DNA of 64,000 nt from Corynebacterium freneyi (GTDB lineage Bacteria; Actinomycetota; Actinomycetes; Mycobacteriales; Mycobacteriaceae): contig NZ_CP047357.1 of NCBI RefSeq assembly GCF_030408835.1, positions 372,001-436,000 on the forward strand, in the 5' to 3' direction. The translations under genes were made by a program, and so were the position numbers. Below the pieces are notes generated by a model. That model had not been told where the DNA came from, did not search any database, and saw only the letters and a program-made list of their open reading frames with translations. Positions 43,963-51,269 of the stretch are shown here, piece after piece. Each line of letters opens with the position of its first letter. Position 1 is the stretch's first letter.

Positions 43963-45207
43963 ATGAACTTCACCCGCATATTCAACTCGCTGCTGTTCAA
44001 GATCATCGTGGCGATCGTGCTCGGCATCGGCTGCAGCTTCTTCTTCCCCGAATGGCTGGCCCGGGTGTTCGTCACCTTCAACTCGCTGTTCAGCGGCTTC
44101 CTCGGGTTCTTCGTGCCGGTGCTCATCTTCTCCCTGATCACCCCCGCGATCGCCTCCCTCGGCCGCGGCGCCGGCAAATGGCTCGGCGTCACCGTCGGCA
44201 TCGCCTACGCCTCCACCGTCATCTCCGGCCTCATCGCCTACGCCGTCGCCAACGGCCTGTACTCGTGGCTCCTCGCCGACCAGGAACTCTTCGAGGCCGC
44301 CGACGTCGAAGCCGGTGGCCTCGCGCCGTACTTCACCATCGAGATGGAACCGCCGTTCGCCGTGATGTCGGCGCTGCTGCTGGCGTTCACCGTCGGCATC
44401 GCCATGACCGCCGTGAAGTCCGACACCCTGCAGGCCGGCGCCGAGGAGCTGCGCGCGGTGATCATGAAGGTCATCGAGAAGTTCGTCATCCCGCTGCTGC
44501 CGCTGTTCATCTTCGGCATGTTCCTGTCGATGGGCATGAACGGCAACCTCACCGAGACCCTGTCGGCGTTCCTGAAGGTCATCGTGCTCGCGACGATCAT
44601 GACGTGGGTGGTGCTGCTGGTCCAGTACCTGCTCGCCGGCGCCTACGCGGGCGTCAACCCCTTCCGCGCGCTGAAGAACATGCTGCCCGCCTACTTCACC
44701 GCCCTGGGCACCTCGTCGTCGGCGGCCACCATCCCGGTGACCCTGAAGTCGACCCGCGCCAACGGAGTCAGCGAGTCCGTCGCCGGCTTCGTCGTCCCCC
44801 TGTGCGCCACCGTGCACCTGTCGGGTTCGATGATGAAGATCGGCCTGTTCGCCTTCGCCGTCATGTACCTCACCGGCGCGGAGCTGACCCTGGGCATGGC
44901 GCTCGGGTTCGTCCTCATGCTGGGCATCATGATGGTCGCCGCCCCCGGCGTGCCCGGCGGCGCCATCATGGCGGCCGTCGGCTTGCTGCAGTCCCAGCTC
45001 GGATTCGACGAGTCGCAGATCGCCCTGATGATCGCCGCATACATCGCCATCGACTCGTTCGGCACCGCCTGCAACGTCACCGGCGACGGCGCGATCGCGC
45101 TGACCGTCAACAAGATGGCCAGCGGCGACGTCGGCGGCGAGAAGTACGACGCCGCCCTGACCGGCACCGGCGGCGCAGGGGTCGAGGCGCGCTCCGGGCG
45201 CGATTAG
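43963..45207 (+). CDS. Dicarboxylate/amino acid:cation symporter (DAACS family)
   Basis: A 414-residue membrane protein of the GltP/DctA/SstT superfamily. It has the serine-rich re-entrant loop (TALGTSSSAATIPVTLK), the later TM7 region (FVVPLCATVHLSGSMMKIGLF) where the glutamate-transporter NMDG motif is replaced by HLSG, and HP2-like APGVPGGAIMAAVGLL. The HLSG variant means the substrate cannot be predicted as glutamate or C4-dicarboxylate with confidence. ATG at 43963 follows GAGG (43955-43958); the longer upstream frame is Arg/Pro-rich and unlike the family. The abiF-like RNA unit follows. Confidence 0.88.
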   Translation: MNFTRIFNSLLFKIIVAIVLGIGCSFFFPEWLARVFVTFNSLFSGFLGFFVPVLIFSLITPAIASLGRGAGKWLGVTVGIAYASTVISGLIAYAVANGLYSWLLADQELFEAADVEAGGLAPYFTIEMEPPFAVMSALLLAFTVGIAMTAVKSDTLQAGAEELRAVIMKVIEKFVIPLLPLFIFGMFLSMGMNGNLTETLSAFLKVIVLATIMTWVVLLVQYLLAGAYAGVNPFRALKNMLPAYFTALGTSSSAATIPVTLKSTRANGVSESVAGFVVPLCATVHLSGSMMKIGLFAFAVMYLTGAELTLGMALGFVLMLGIMMVAAPGVPGGAIMAAVGLLQSQLGFDESQIALMIAAYIAIDSFGTACNVTGDGAIALTVNKMASGDVGGEKYDAALTGTGGAGVEARSGRD

Positions 45208-45254
45208 CTTCGGAAAGCCGCAGACGCCGTCCGCCCGCTGCGTGGGCGCAAGTC

Positions 45255-45283
45255 TTGCCACGCGGCCGGGGACGGACTAGCGT
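45255..45283 (+). promoter_or_regulatory. Promoter of the small structured RNA
   Basis: A -35 TTGCCA (45255-45260) and a -10 TAGCGT (45278-45283) are separated by exactly 17 bases. Transcription would start near 45290, a few bases before the outer hairpin. This is the best two-part promoter I see in the window. Confidence 0.6.
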
Positions 45284-45289
45284 GGGCGT

Positions 45290-45358
45290 CGCAGCGACCC
45301 CGAGGGAAACTGGCCTGCGGTGATTGGACCGCAGAGCGAAGACCCTCGGGGCATTTTT
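45290..45358 (+). ncRNA. Small structured RNA upstream of the Abi/HEPN gene (abiF-RNA-like)
   Basis: From the predicted start (about 45290) the transcript forms an outer stem CCCCGAGGG (45298-45306) with CCCTCGGGG (45343-45351). Inside it is an inner stem CTGCGGT (45315-45321) with ACCGCAG (45328-45334). The internal loops are purine-rich (AAACTGGC; AGCGAAGA). The outer stem is followed by CATTTTT, an intrinsic terminator. So promoter, about 69-nt structured RNA and terminator form a compact unit. It lies just upstream of, and co-oriented with, an Abi-family HEPN protein gene, the position of the known abiF RNA motif. An alternative is a terminator of the DAACS gene, but the inner stem and the dedicated promoter argue for an RNA gene. 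Confidence 0.6.
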
Positions 45359-45379
45359 CTTCGGCAGAAGGGGAACTCG

Positions 45380-46120
45380 GTGGGGATGGGGCCGGAGTTG
45401 TTGGGGGCGGAGAAGTTCGGTTCGTTCGTCGACGAGTGTGGCGGGAACCAAGCTCAAGCCGCGAAACTCGCCGTATTCAATTTTCGGCTTGCCGGTGCTT
45501 ATCTGCCTGCGCTGGCGGCGATGGAGTTGGCGCTGCGCAATCGAATCGCGTCTGCGCTGGCCGAGGAATTCGGGCCCGACTGGCCCGAACGCCTCGCGGC
45601 GGGCGACATCGTGTCTTCATTGCGGTCCAGGCGAAAGTTGAACTTGCTCGATGAGCATGCGGACATGTTCCGGGAAGCCCGAGACCACCTTCGGCGGAAG
45701 GACCGTCCCGCAGAGGCCCCCGACATCATCGGGGCCACGAGCATGGGGATATGGGTCGGTTTGACGGGGCAAGGTGCTCCCCATCGAGCGAAATACTATG
45801 AGTCTCAGCTGTGGACGCCCGTGATCCGAAAGGCTCTCCCCGCGCTCGATGCCGCGTACGGCGGTCGGGTTCGAGGTGGCAGGTATACGTTGAGGGAGAG
45901 CCTCCACCACGACCTGAATCGGCTCCTCGATTTCCGCAATCGCGTGGCCCATCACGAGCGAATCACGCACCTCGATCACGAGGTGATCGTCGAACGACTC
46001 GCGCGTGTGATGACCGCCCTCGTCGAGATCATTCCCGTCTGCCTCGATGACCTGATTCCGATTCCCGATGAATGGTCGAAAAGGCGGATCAACGTCCTGC
46101 AGGGCGGTGCCCGGTGTTGA
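45380..46120 (+). CDS. Abi-family (AbiF/Abi_2-like) protein with HEPN RNase motif
   Basis: A 246-residue soluble protein (244 if ATG 45386 is used) of the actinobacterial Abi family. Marks are FVDECGGNQAQAAKLAVFNFRLAGAY, the RN motif in MELALRNRIAS, a conserved TSMGIWVGL segment, and R186-x4-H191 in LDFRNRVAHHE, the HEPN ribonuclease signature RxxxxH. Related proteins (AbiD/AbiF) give abortive phage resistance, and AbiF-type modules pair a HEPN protein with an upstream small RNA, as here (45290-45358). GTG 45380 or ATG 45386 was chosen because GAAGGGGA (45367-45374) precedes them; a longer frame from 45320 would start inside the RNA hairpin. It is an accessory gene placed just before infA. 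Confidence 0.75.
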   Translation: MGMGPELLGAEKFGSFVDECGGNQAQAAKLAVFNFRLAGAYLPALAAMELALRNRIASALAEEFGPDWPERLAAGDIVSSLRSRRKLNLLDEHADMFREARDHLRRKDRPAEAPDIIGATSMGIWVGLTGQGAPHRAKYYESQLWTPVIRKALPALDAAYGGRVRGGRYTLRESLHHDLNRLLDFRNRVAHHERITHLDHEVIVERLARVMTALVEIIPVCLDDLIPIPDEWSKRRINVLQGGARC

Positions 46121-46247
46121 CGAGCCGGTTGCTTCGGGCTGAGTCGCCGGTACCGGGGGAGGGCTGGGCCGGCCCACCGGAGCGGACCCCGGGGCGGGAT
46201 GGCGGCGGGAGGGACCGGGCAGACCGTGGGACGTGACCAACCTCATT

Positions 46248-46275
46248 TTGAATAACCGCAGCTCGCCGGTAAGGT
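46248..46275 (+). promoter_or_regulatory. Putative promoter of the infA-rpsM-rpsK-rpsD unit
   Basis: TTGAAT (46248-46253) and TAAGGT (46270-46275) have a 16-base spacer and would start transcription about 105 bases before infA. No terminator is evident between the Abi gene and this point, so read-through is possible. Confidence 0.5.
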
Positions 46276-46386
46276 AGACCGCTGGCGAGGGACACGTGTG
46301 CCCGAGCCGCGCTGCGGCATTGCCGCGCAACGTAGCAAAGACATCAGCCAACGGGCCCATCACGGGGTCCGAGAAACGTGGAGGAC

Positions 46387-46605
46387 ATGGCTAAGGAAGG
46401 CGCAATCGAGGTTGAGGGCCGCGTCATCGAGCCCCTGCCGAACGCGATGTTCCGAGTGGAGCTGGACAACGGGCACAAGGTGCTCGCCCACATCAGTGGC
46501 AAGATGCGCCAGCACTACATCCGCATTCTCCCGGAGGACCGGGTCGTCGTGGAGCTCTCCCCGTACGACCTGGAACGCGGCCGAATCGTCTACCGCTACA
46601 AGTAA
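46387..46605 (+). CDS. infA: Translation initiation factor IF-1
   Basis: A 72-residue S1/OB-fold protein ([29 protein letters not shown], ending RIVYRYK), nearly identical in wording to mycobacterial IF-1. It binds the A site of the 30S subunit during initiation. ATG at 46387 gives the family N-terminus; GGAGG (46380-46384) is unusually close (two bases), and a GTG at 46378 in frame is the alternative. rpmJ (L36), usually next, is not found before rpsM. Confidence 0.97.
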   Translation: MAKEGAIEVEGRVIEPLPNAMFRVELDNGHKVLAHISGKMRQHYIRILPEDRVVVELSPYDLERGRIVYRYK

Positions 46606-46850
46606 GACAGCATCCTCCACCGTCCTAGCGGGACGCGGCGTTCACCCAGGTGAGCGCGGGGAAGTGTCCGCAACCCCGGCATGAGCCGGGCGCGCGCACT
46701 CCCATGTCCCGTCAGTTCACCTCCGGCTACGGTGGCCGGAGCCCCGCGCTTTTCAGCCCGCCCACCCGGCGTCCGACCGGGCCACGGCGGGGTCTCGGGC
46801 GGGGACGGCAGTGGAGCAAACCACCGCACCAACCGGAAGGAAATTGCCTC
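46606..46850 (+). promoter_or_regulatory. Structured leader between infA and rpsM
   Basis: No gene is seen. Hairpins: CCCGGC-ATGA-GCCGGG (46675-46690), CTCCGGC/GCCGGAG (46721-46741), and an outer stem CCCCGC (46742-46747) with GCGGGG (46787-46792) enclosing CCCGG (46765-46769) with CCGGG (46777-46781). In E. coli the S4 repressor site lies in the same position, upstream of rpsM, so an autoregulatory leader is plausible here. The ribosome binding site GGAAGGAAA (46835-46843) follows. Confidence 0.4.
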
Positions 46851-47219
46851 ATGGCACGCCTTGCTGGAGTTGACCTGCCGCGCAACAAGCGCATGCAGGT
46901 CGCTCTCACCTACATCTACGGCATCGGCCCCGCCCGTGCCTCCGAGCTGCTGGAGAAGACCGGCATCTCCCCGGATCTGCGCACCGACGATCTGACGGAC
47001 GAGCAGGTCTCGTCCCTGCGCGACGTCATCGAAGCCACCTGGAAGGTGGAGGGCGACCTCCGCCGCGAGGTTCAGGCCGACATTCGCCGCAAGATCGAGA
47101 TCGGCTGCTACCAGGGCCTGCGCCACCGTCGTGGCCTGCCCGTCCGTGGCCAGCGCACCAAGACCAACGCTCGTACCCGCAAGGGTCCGAAGAAGACGAT
47201 CGCCGGGAAGAAGAAGTAA
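46851..47219 (+). CDS. rpsM: 30S ribosomal protein S13 (uS13)
   Basis: A 122-residue protein: [26 protein letters not shown] start and [28 protein letters not shown], the S13 signature. It sits in the 30S head and contacts the P-site tRNA. GGAAGGAAA precedes the ATG with correct spacing. rpsK follows after three bases. Confidence 0.98.
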   Translation: MARLAGVDLPRNKRMQVALTYIYGIGPARASELLEKTGISPDLRTDDLTDEQVSSLRDVIEATWKVEGDLRREVQADIRRKIEIGCYQGLRHRRGLPVRGQRTKTNARTRKGPKKTIAGKKK

Positions 47220-47222
47220 AAC

Positions 47223-47627
47223 ATGGCAGCTCCGAAGTCCGCCCGCGGCCGCCGTACCGGCCGTCGCGTCGCGAAGAAGAACGTGGCCCAGGGCCACGCC
47301 TACATCAAGTCCACCTTCAACAACACCATCGTGTCCATCACGGACCCGAAGGGCGCCGTCATCTCGTGGGCCTCGTCGGGCCACGTCGGGTTCAAGGGCT
47401 CCCGCAAGTCCACCCCGTTCGCCGCTCAGATGGCCGCCGAGAACGCTGCGCGCAAGGCGCAGGAACAGGGCATGAAGAAGGTCGACGTGTTCGTCAAGGG
47501 CCCGGGTTCGGGCCGTGAAACCGCCATCCGTTCCCTCCAGGCCGCCGGCCTCGAGGTCAGCTCGATCTCCGACGTGACCCCGCAGCCGCACAACGGCTGC
47601 CGTCCGCCGAAGCGTCGTCGCGTCTAA
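47223..47627 (+). CDS. rpsK: 30S ribosomal protein S11 (uS11)
   Basis: A 134-residue protein with the S11 core [29 protein letters not shown] and the C-terminal [18 protein letters not shown]. It forms the platform near the mRNA exit path. The start lies three bases after rpsM, and the ribosome binding site overlaps the end of rpsM, so the genes are coupled. Confidence 0.98.
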   Translation: MAAPKSARGRRTGRRVAKKNVAQGHAYIKSTFNNTIVSITDPKGAVISWASSGHVGFKGSRKSTPFAAQMAAENAARKAQEQGMKKVDVFVKGPGSGRETAIRSLQAAGLEVSSISDVTPQPHNGCRPPKRRRV

Positions 47628-47650
47628 GAGAAGGGAAAGAGGAGAACAAA

Positions 47651-48256
47651 ATGGCCCGTTATACCGGACCCGCAACCCGCAAGTCCCGTCGTCTCCGCGT
47701 CGACCTCGTCGGCGGAGACATGTCCTTCGAGCGTCGCCCCTACCCGCCCGGGCAGGCCGGCCGCGCCCGCATCAAGGAGTCGGAGTACCTGCTCCAGCTG
47801 CAGGAGAAGCAGAAGGCCCGCTTCACCTACGGCGTCATGGAGAAGCAGTTCCGCCGTTACTACGCCGAGGCGAACCGTCGCGCCGGCAAGACCGGCGACA
47901 ACCTCGTCATCCTGCTCGAGTCGCGCCTGGACAACGTCATCTACCGCGCCGGCCTCGCGCGCACCCGCCGCCAGGCCCGTCAGCTGGTGTCGCACGGCCA
48001 CTTCACCGTCAACGGCAAGAAGATCAACGTGCCGTCGTTCCAGGTGACGCAGTACGACATCATCGACGTGCGCCCGAAGTCGCGCAAGATGCTGTGGTTC
48101 GAGGAGGCCCAGGAGGGTCTGGTCGACGCCGTCGTCCCGGCCTGGCTCCAGGTCGTCCCCGAGACGCTGCGCATCCTCGTGCACCAGCTGCCCGAGCGCG
48201 CCCAGATCGACATCCCGCTGCAGGAGCAGCTCATCGTCGAGTTCTACTCGAAGTAA
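47651..48256 (+). CDS. rpsD: 30S ribosomal protein S4 (uS4)
   Basis: A 201-residue protein with the S4 pattern: N-terminal YTGPATRKSRRLRVDL, RRPYPPGQAGRARIKESEYLLQLQEKQKARFTYGV, and the S4 RNA-binding domain RLDNVIYRAGLARTRRQARQLVSHGHFTVNGKKINVPS. S4 nucleates 30S assembly and is an autoregulator of the alpha operon in E. coli. It is preceded by an AAGGGAAAGAGGAG stretch. The zinc-binding cysteines of some S4 forms are absent (C-minus type). Confidence 0.98.
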   Translation: MARYTGPATRKSRRLRVDLVGGDMSFERRPYPPGQAGRARIKESEYLLQLQEKQKARFTYGVMEKQFRRYYAEANRRAGKTGDNLVILLESRLDNVIYRAGLARTRRQARQLVSHGHFTVNGKKINVPSFQVTQYDIIDVRPKSRKMLWFEEAQEGLVDAVVPAWLQVVPETLRILVHQLPERAQIDIPLQEQLIVEFYSK

Positions 48257-48411
48257 GGCTTCGTGCGGGCGCCTCCCGGGCGTCCGCCGGACCCCTTCGA
48301 CCCGGCTTTGCGACGACGACGCCGGGCGTCGTCACGCGAAACGCCGGGGACCCAACGCATCCCCATTCCCTAGGCGTCAAATAGCGGTCGCCACCAGGAG
48401 GATCACAGATC
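48257..48411 (+). promoter_or_regulatory. Spacer between rpsD and rpoA
   Basis: A 155-base gap with one clear hairpin: GACGACG (48315-48321) with CGTCGTC (48327-48333), loop CCGGG. It may attenuate or stabilise the message between rpsD and rpoA. AGGAGG (48396-48401) is ten bases before the rpoA ATG. No convincing promoter is seen. Confidence 0.35.
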
Positions 48412-49428
48412 ATGCTCATTTCCCAGCGCCCCACGCTCACCGAGGATTACATCGATTCCTCGCGCTCCCGGTTCGTCATCGAGCCGCTGGAGCCGGGTTT
48501 CGGCTACACCCTCGGCAATTCGCTTCGTCGCACCCTGCTGTCGTCCATTCCGGGCGCGGCGGTGACGAGCATCCGCATTGACGGCGTGCTGCACGAGTTC
48601 ACCACCATCCCGGGCGTGAAGGAGGATGTCTCCGACATCATCCTGAACATCAAGGGCCTGGTGCTGAGCTCCGACTTCGACGAGCCGGCCACCGTGTACC
48701 TGCGTCGCGAGGGCGGCGGAGCCGTCACCGCGGCCGACATCGAGTGCCCGGCGGGCGTGGAGATCCACAACCCGGATCACCACATCGCCACGCTCAACGA
48801 GTCGGGTCGTCTGGACATCGAGATGGTCGTCGAGCGCGGTCGCGGCTACGTTCCCGCCCAGCCGAACTCCGGCGGCGAGATCGGCCGCATCCCGGTCGAC
48901 CAGATCTACTCCCCGGTTCTGAAGGTCAGCTACAAGGTCGAGGCGACCCGCGTCGAGCAGCGCACCGACTTCGACAAGCTGATCATCGACGTGGAGACGA
49001 AGAACTCCATCACCGCCCGCGACGCCATGGCGTCGGCCGGCAAGACCCTGGTGGAGCTCTTCGGCCTGGCCCGCGAGCTCAACGAGGCCGCCGAGGGCAT
49101 CGAGATCGGCCCGTCCCCGCAGCAGAGCGAGGACATCGCCGCCTACTCCATGCCCATCGAGGACCTGGACTTCTCCATGCGCTCCTACAACTGCCTGAAG
49201 CGCGAGGAGATCCACACGGTCGGCGAGCTCGCCGCCCGCACGGAGTCGGACCTGCTGGACATCCGCAACTTCGGCGACAAGTCCATCAACGAGGTCAAGG
49301 TCAAGCTCTCCGAGCTGGGCCTGTCCCTGAAGGACTCGCCGAACGACTTCGACCCGGGCGCCATCGAGGGCTACGACGCCGCCACCGGGGAATGGACCGA
49401 GGATGCGGAGGTCGGCTACGACGAGTAG
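48412..49428 (+). CDS. rpoA: DNA-directed RNA polymerase alpha subunit
   Basis: A 338-residue protein. The N-terminal dimerisation domain ([43 protein letters not shown]) and C-terminal domain ([55 protein letters not shown], with helix-hairpin-helix for UP elements and activators) are both complete. Length is normal. It is followed 41 bases later by rplQ. Confidence 0.99.
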   Translation: MLISQRPTLTEDYIDSSRSRFVIEPLEPGFGYTLGNSLRRTLLSSIPGAAVTSIRIDGVLHEFTTIPGVKEDVSDIILNIKGLVLSSDFDEPATVYLRREGGGAVTAADIECPAGVEIHNPDHHIATLNESGRLDIEMVVERGRGYVPAQPNSGGEIGRIPVDQIYSPVLKVSYKVEATRVEQRTDFDKLIIDVETKNSITARDAMASAGKTLVELFGLARELNEAAEGIEIGPSPQQSEDIAAYSMPIEDLDFSMRSYNCLKREEIHTVGELAARTESDLLDIRNFGDKSINEVKVKLSELGLSLKDSPNDFDPGAIEGYDAATGEWTEDAEVGYDE

Positions 49429-49469
49429 CCCCTCAAGCGCACGCGACTTAAAAACACGAGGAGAATCCC

Positions 49470-50003
49470 ATGCCCAAGCCCAAGAAGGGCGCCCGTCTCG
49501 GCGGCTCCGCTTCCCACCAGAAGAAGATTCTGGCCAACCTGGCGAAGCAGCTGTTCGAGCACGGCCAGATCAAGACCACCGACACCAAGGCCAAGCTGCT
49601 GCGCCCCTACGCGGAGAAGCTGATCACCAAGGCCAAGGGCGGCACCCTGGCGGACCGCCGCAACGCCGCGAAGCTGCTGAACGACAACTACGTCGTCCAG
49701 TACCTCTTCGACGAGCTGGCGCCGAAGTTCGCCGACCGCGAGGGCGGCTACACCCGCATCATCAAGCTGGGTAACCGCAAGGGCGACAACGCCCCGATCT
49801 CGCTGATCTCGCTGGTCACCGAGGAGACCGTCACCACCGAGGCGAACCGCGCGACCCGCGTCGCCGCGTCCAAGCAGGCCGAGGAGGCCAAGACCGAGGA
49901 CGCCGCCGAGGAGGCTCCGGAGGTCGAGGCCGAGGAGTCCACCGACGCCGAGGCCGAGGCCGAGGCCACCGAGGCCGCCGCCGAGGAGGCCGACGAGAAG
50001 TAA
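49470..50003 (+). CDS. rplQ: 50S ribosomal protein L17 (bL17) with acidic C-terminal extension
   Basis: A 177-residue protein. The first 115 residues are the L17 core ([53 protein letters not shown]). The remaining 60 are a Glu/Ala-rich tail ([19 protein letters not shown], then [18 protein letters not shown]), which is common in actinobacterial L17 and probably disordered. AGGAG precedes the ATG. A strong terminator follows. Confidence 0.98.
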   Translation: MPKPKKGARLGGSASHQKKILANLAKQLFEHGQIKTTDTKAKLLRPYAEKLITKAKGGTLADRRNAAKLLNDNYVVQYLFDELAPKFADREGGYTRIIKLGNRKGDNAPISLISLVTEETVTTEANRATRVAASKQAEEAKTEDAAEEAPEVEAEESTDAEAEAEATEAAAEEADEK

Positions 50004-50028
50004 ACCCCCGCGGTTGACCTTTTCCGCC

Positions 50029-50077
50029 GAGCGCCCCGCCGCCCGTTGATTCGGGTGGCGGGGCGCTCGTCGTTTTT
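50029..50077 (+). terminator. Rho-independent terminator after rplQ
   Basis: Perfect 12-base outer arms GAGCGCCCCGCC (50029-50040) and GGCGGGGCGCTC (50057-50068), plus an inner CCCG/CGGG, are followed within four bases by TTTTT (50073-50077). It ends the alpha operon. Confidence 0.95.
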
Positions 50078-50113
50078 GCGTTGCGGCCGGTCGGCGGGGG
50101 ATCATTGCCAATC

Positions 50114-51076
50114 GTGAACGACAGTGACGCGAATCTTCCCGATCGGGCCCCCGAGCTGGTGCGCCTGCGCCTGGACGTCGCCTACGACGGCACGGATTTC
50201 CATGGCTGGGCGGCGCAGGGCGGGCCCTCCGGGGCGTCGCTGCGAACGGTGCAGGGCACCATCGAGGACGCCCTGTCGAAGGTGTTGCGCCAGGACGCGC
50301 AGCTGACGGTGGCCGGCCGCACGGATGCGGGAGTGCATGCGTTGGCGCAGGTGGCGCACGTCGACGTCACCCGGGAGTCGTTGGACACCCGGTCCATCGG
50401 GGGCGATCCGGCCCGGTTGGTGCGGCGGCTGGCGCGGCTGTTGCCCGATGACGTGTCGATCCGGGCGTGTTCGTTCGCCCCGGAGGGCTTCGACGCGAGG
50501 TTTTCGGCTTTGCGACGTCACTACGTGTATCGCATCACGACCGCCGACTCGGGCCCGCTGCCGACGCGGGCGCGGGATACGGCGACGTGGAACCGCAAGG
50601 TCGACCTGGAGGTTCTGAACGAGTCGGCGCAAGTGCTCGTGGGCCTGAACGACTTCGCCGCGTTTTGCCGGCACCGGCCGAATGCGACGACCATCCGTGA
50701 CCTGCAGTCCTTCGAATGGCGCGACGTGTCCACGGACGCCGAGCCGGAGCTGTACGAGGCCCGCGTGACCGCCGACGCCTTCTGCTGGTCGATGGTGCGT
50801 TCGCTCGTCGGAGCGTGTCTGGCCACGGCGGAGGGCCGACGCCCGAAGGGCTTCACCGAAGGGCTCCTCGACGAACGCGAAAGGTCGCCCCTGGTGCCGG
50901 TCGCCCCGGCGAAGGGGCTGGCGTTGGCCGGCGTCGACTACCCGGACGACGACGAGCTCGCCGCCCGCGCCACGAAGACCCGCGACATCCGCGTGCTGCC
51001 CGGCGAAGAACACCGCGCGGTGGGGAAGGGCTGCCCGGACACGAACCCATGGTTCGACGGGATGCCCGACCGTTAA
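50114..51076 (+). CDS. truA: tRNA pseudouridine synthase A
   Basis: A 320-residue enzyme that makes pseudouridine at positions 38-40 of tRNA anticodon stems. The catalytic aspartate is in AGRTDAGVHALAQVAH; other marks are YDGTDFHGWA, RHYVYRI, FCWSMVRSLVGACLATAEGR. GTG at 50114 was chosen because the earlier part of the frame (from 50081) overlaps the terminator. It follows rplQ as in mycobacteria. Confidence 0.96.
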   Translation: MNDSDANLPDRAPELVRLRLDVAYDGTDFHGWAAQGGPSGASLRTVQGTIEDALSKVLRQDAQLTVAGRTDAGVHALAQVAHVDVTRESLDTRSIGGDPARLVRRLARLLPDDVSIRACSFAPEGFDARFSALRRHYVYRITTADSGPLPTRARDTATWNRKVDLEVLNESAQVLVGLNDFAAFCRHRPNATTIRDLQSFEWRDVSTDAEPELYEARVTADAFCWSMVRSLVGACLATAEGRRPKGFTEGLLDERERSPLVPVAPAKGLALAGVDYPDDDELAARATKTRDIRVLPGEEHRAVGKGCPDTNPWFDGMPDR

Positions 51077-51269
51077 ACTGACCCGAGTCGGGGCATGACC
51101 GCGGGTGCGCCCGCGGAGCATCGGGCCCGCCGTCGTCGCTAGTCGCCGTCGGTGGCCCCACGACCGCTTCGCCGCCGCACCCGCGTTGCCCGCCCCACGT
51201 GCTTCACCCGCGTTCTTTCTCTTTCGACTCTCGTCACTTCGACTCTCTGCCCCCCGGAGGCGCTTCACC

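Noticed and set aside
45320..45379. Longer start (GTG 45320) for the Abi protein
   Set aside because: It lies inside the inner hairpin and before the T run of the RNA; no ribosome binding site. GTG 45380 or ATG 45386 fits better.
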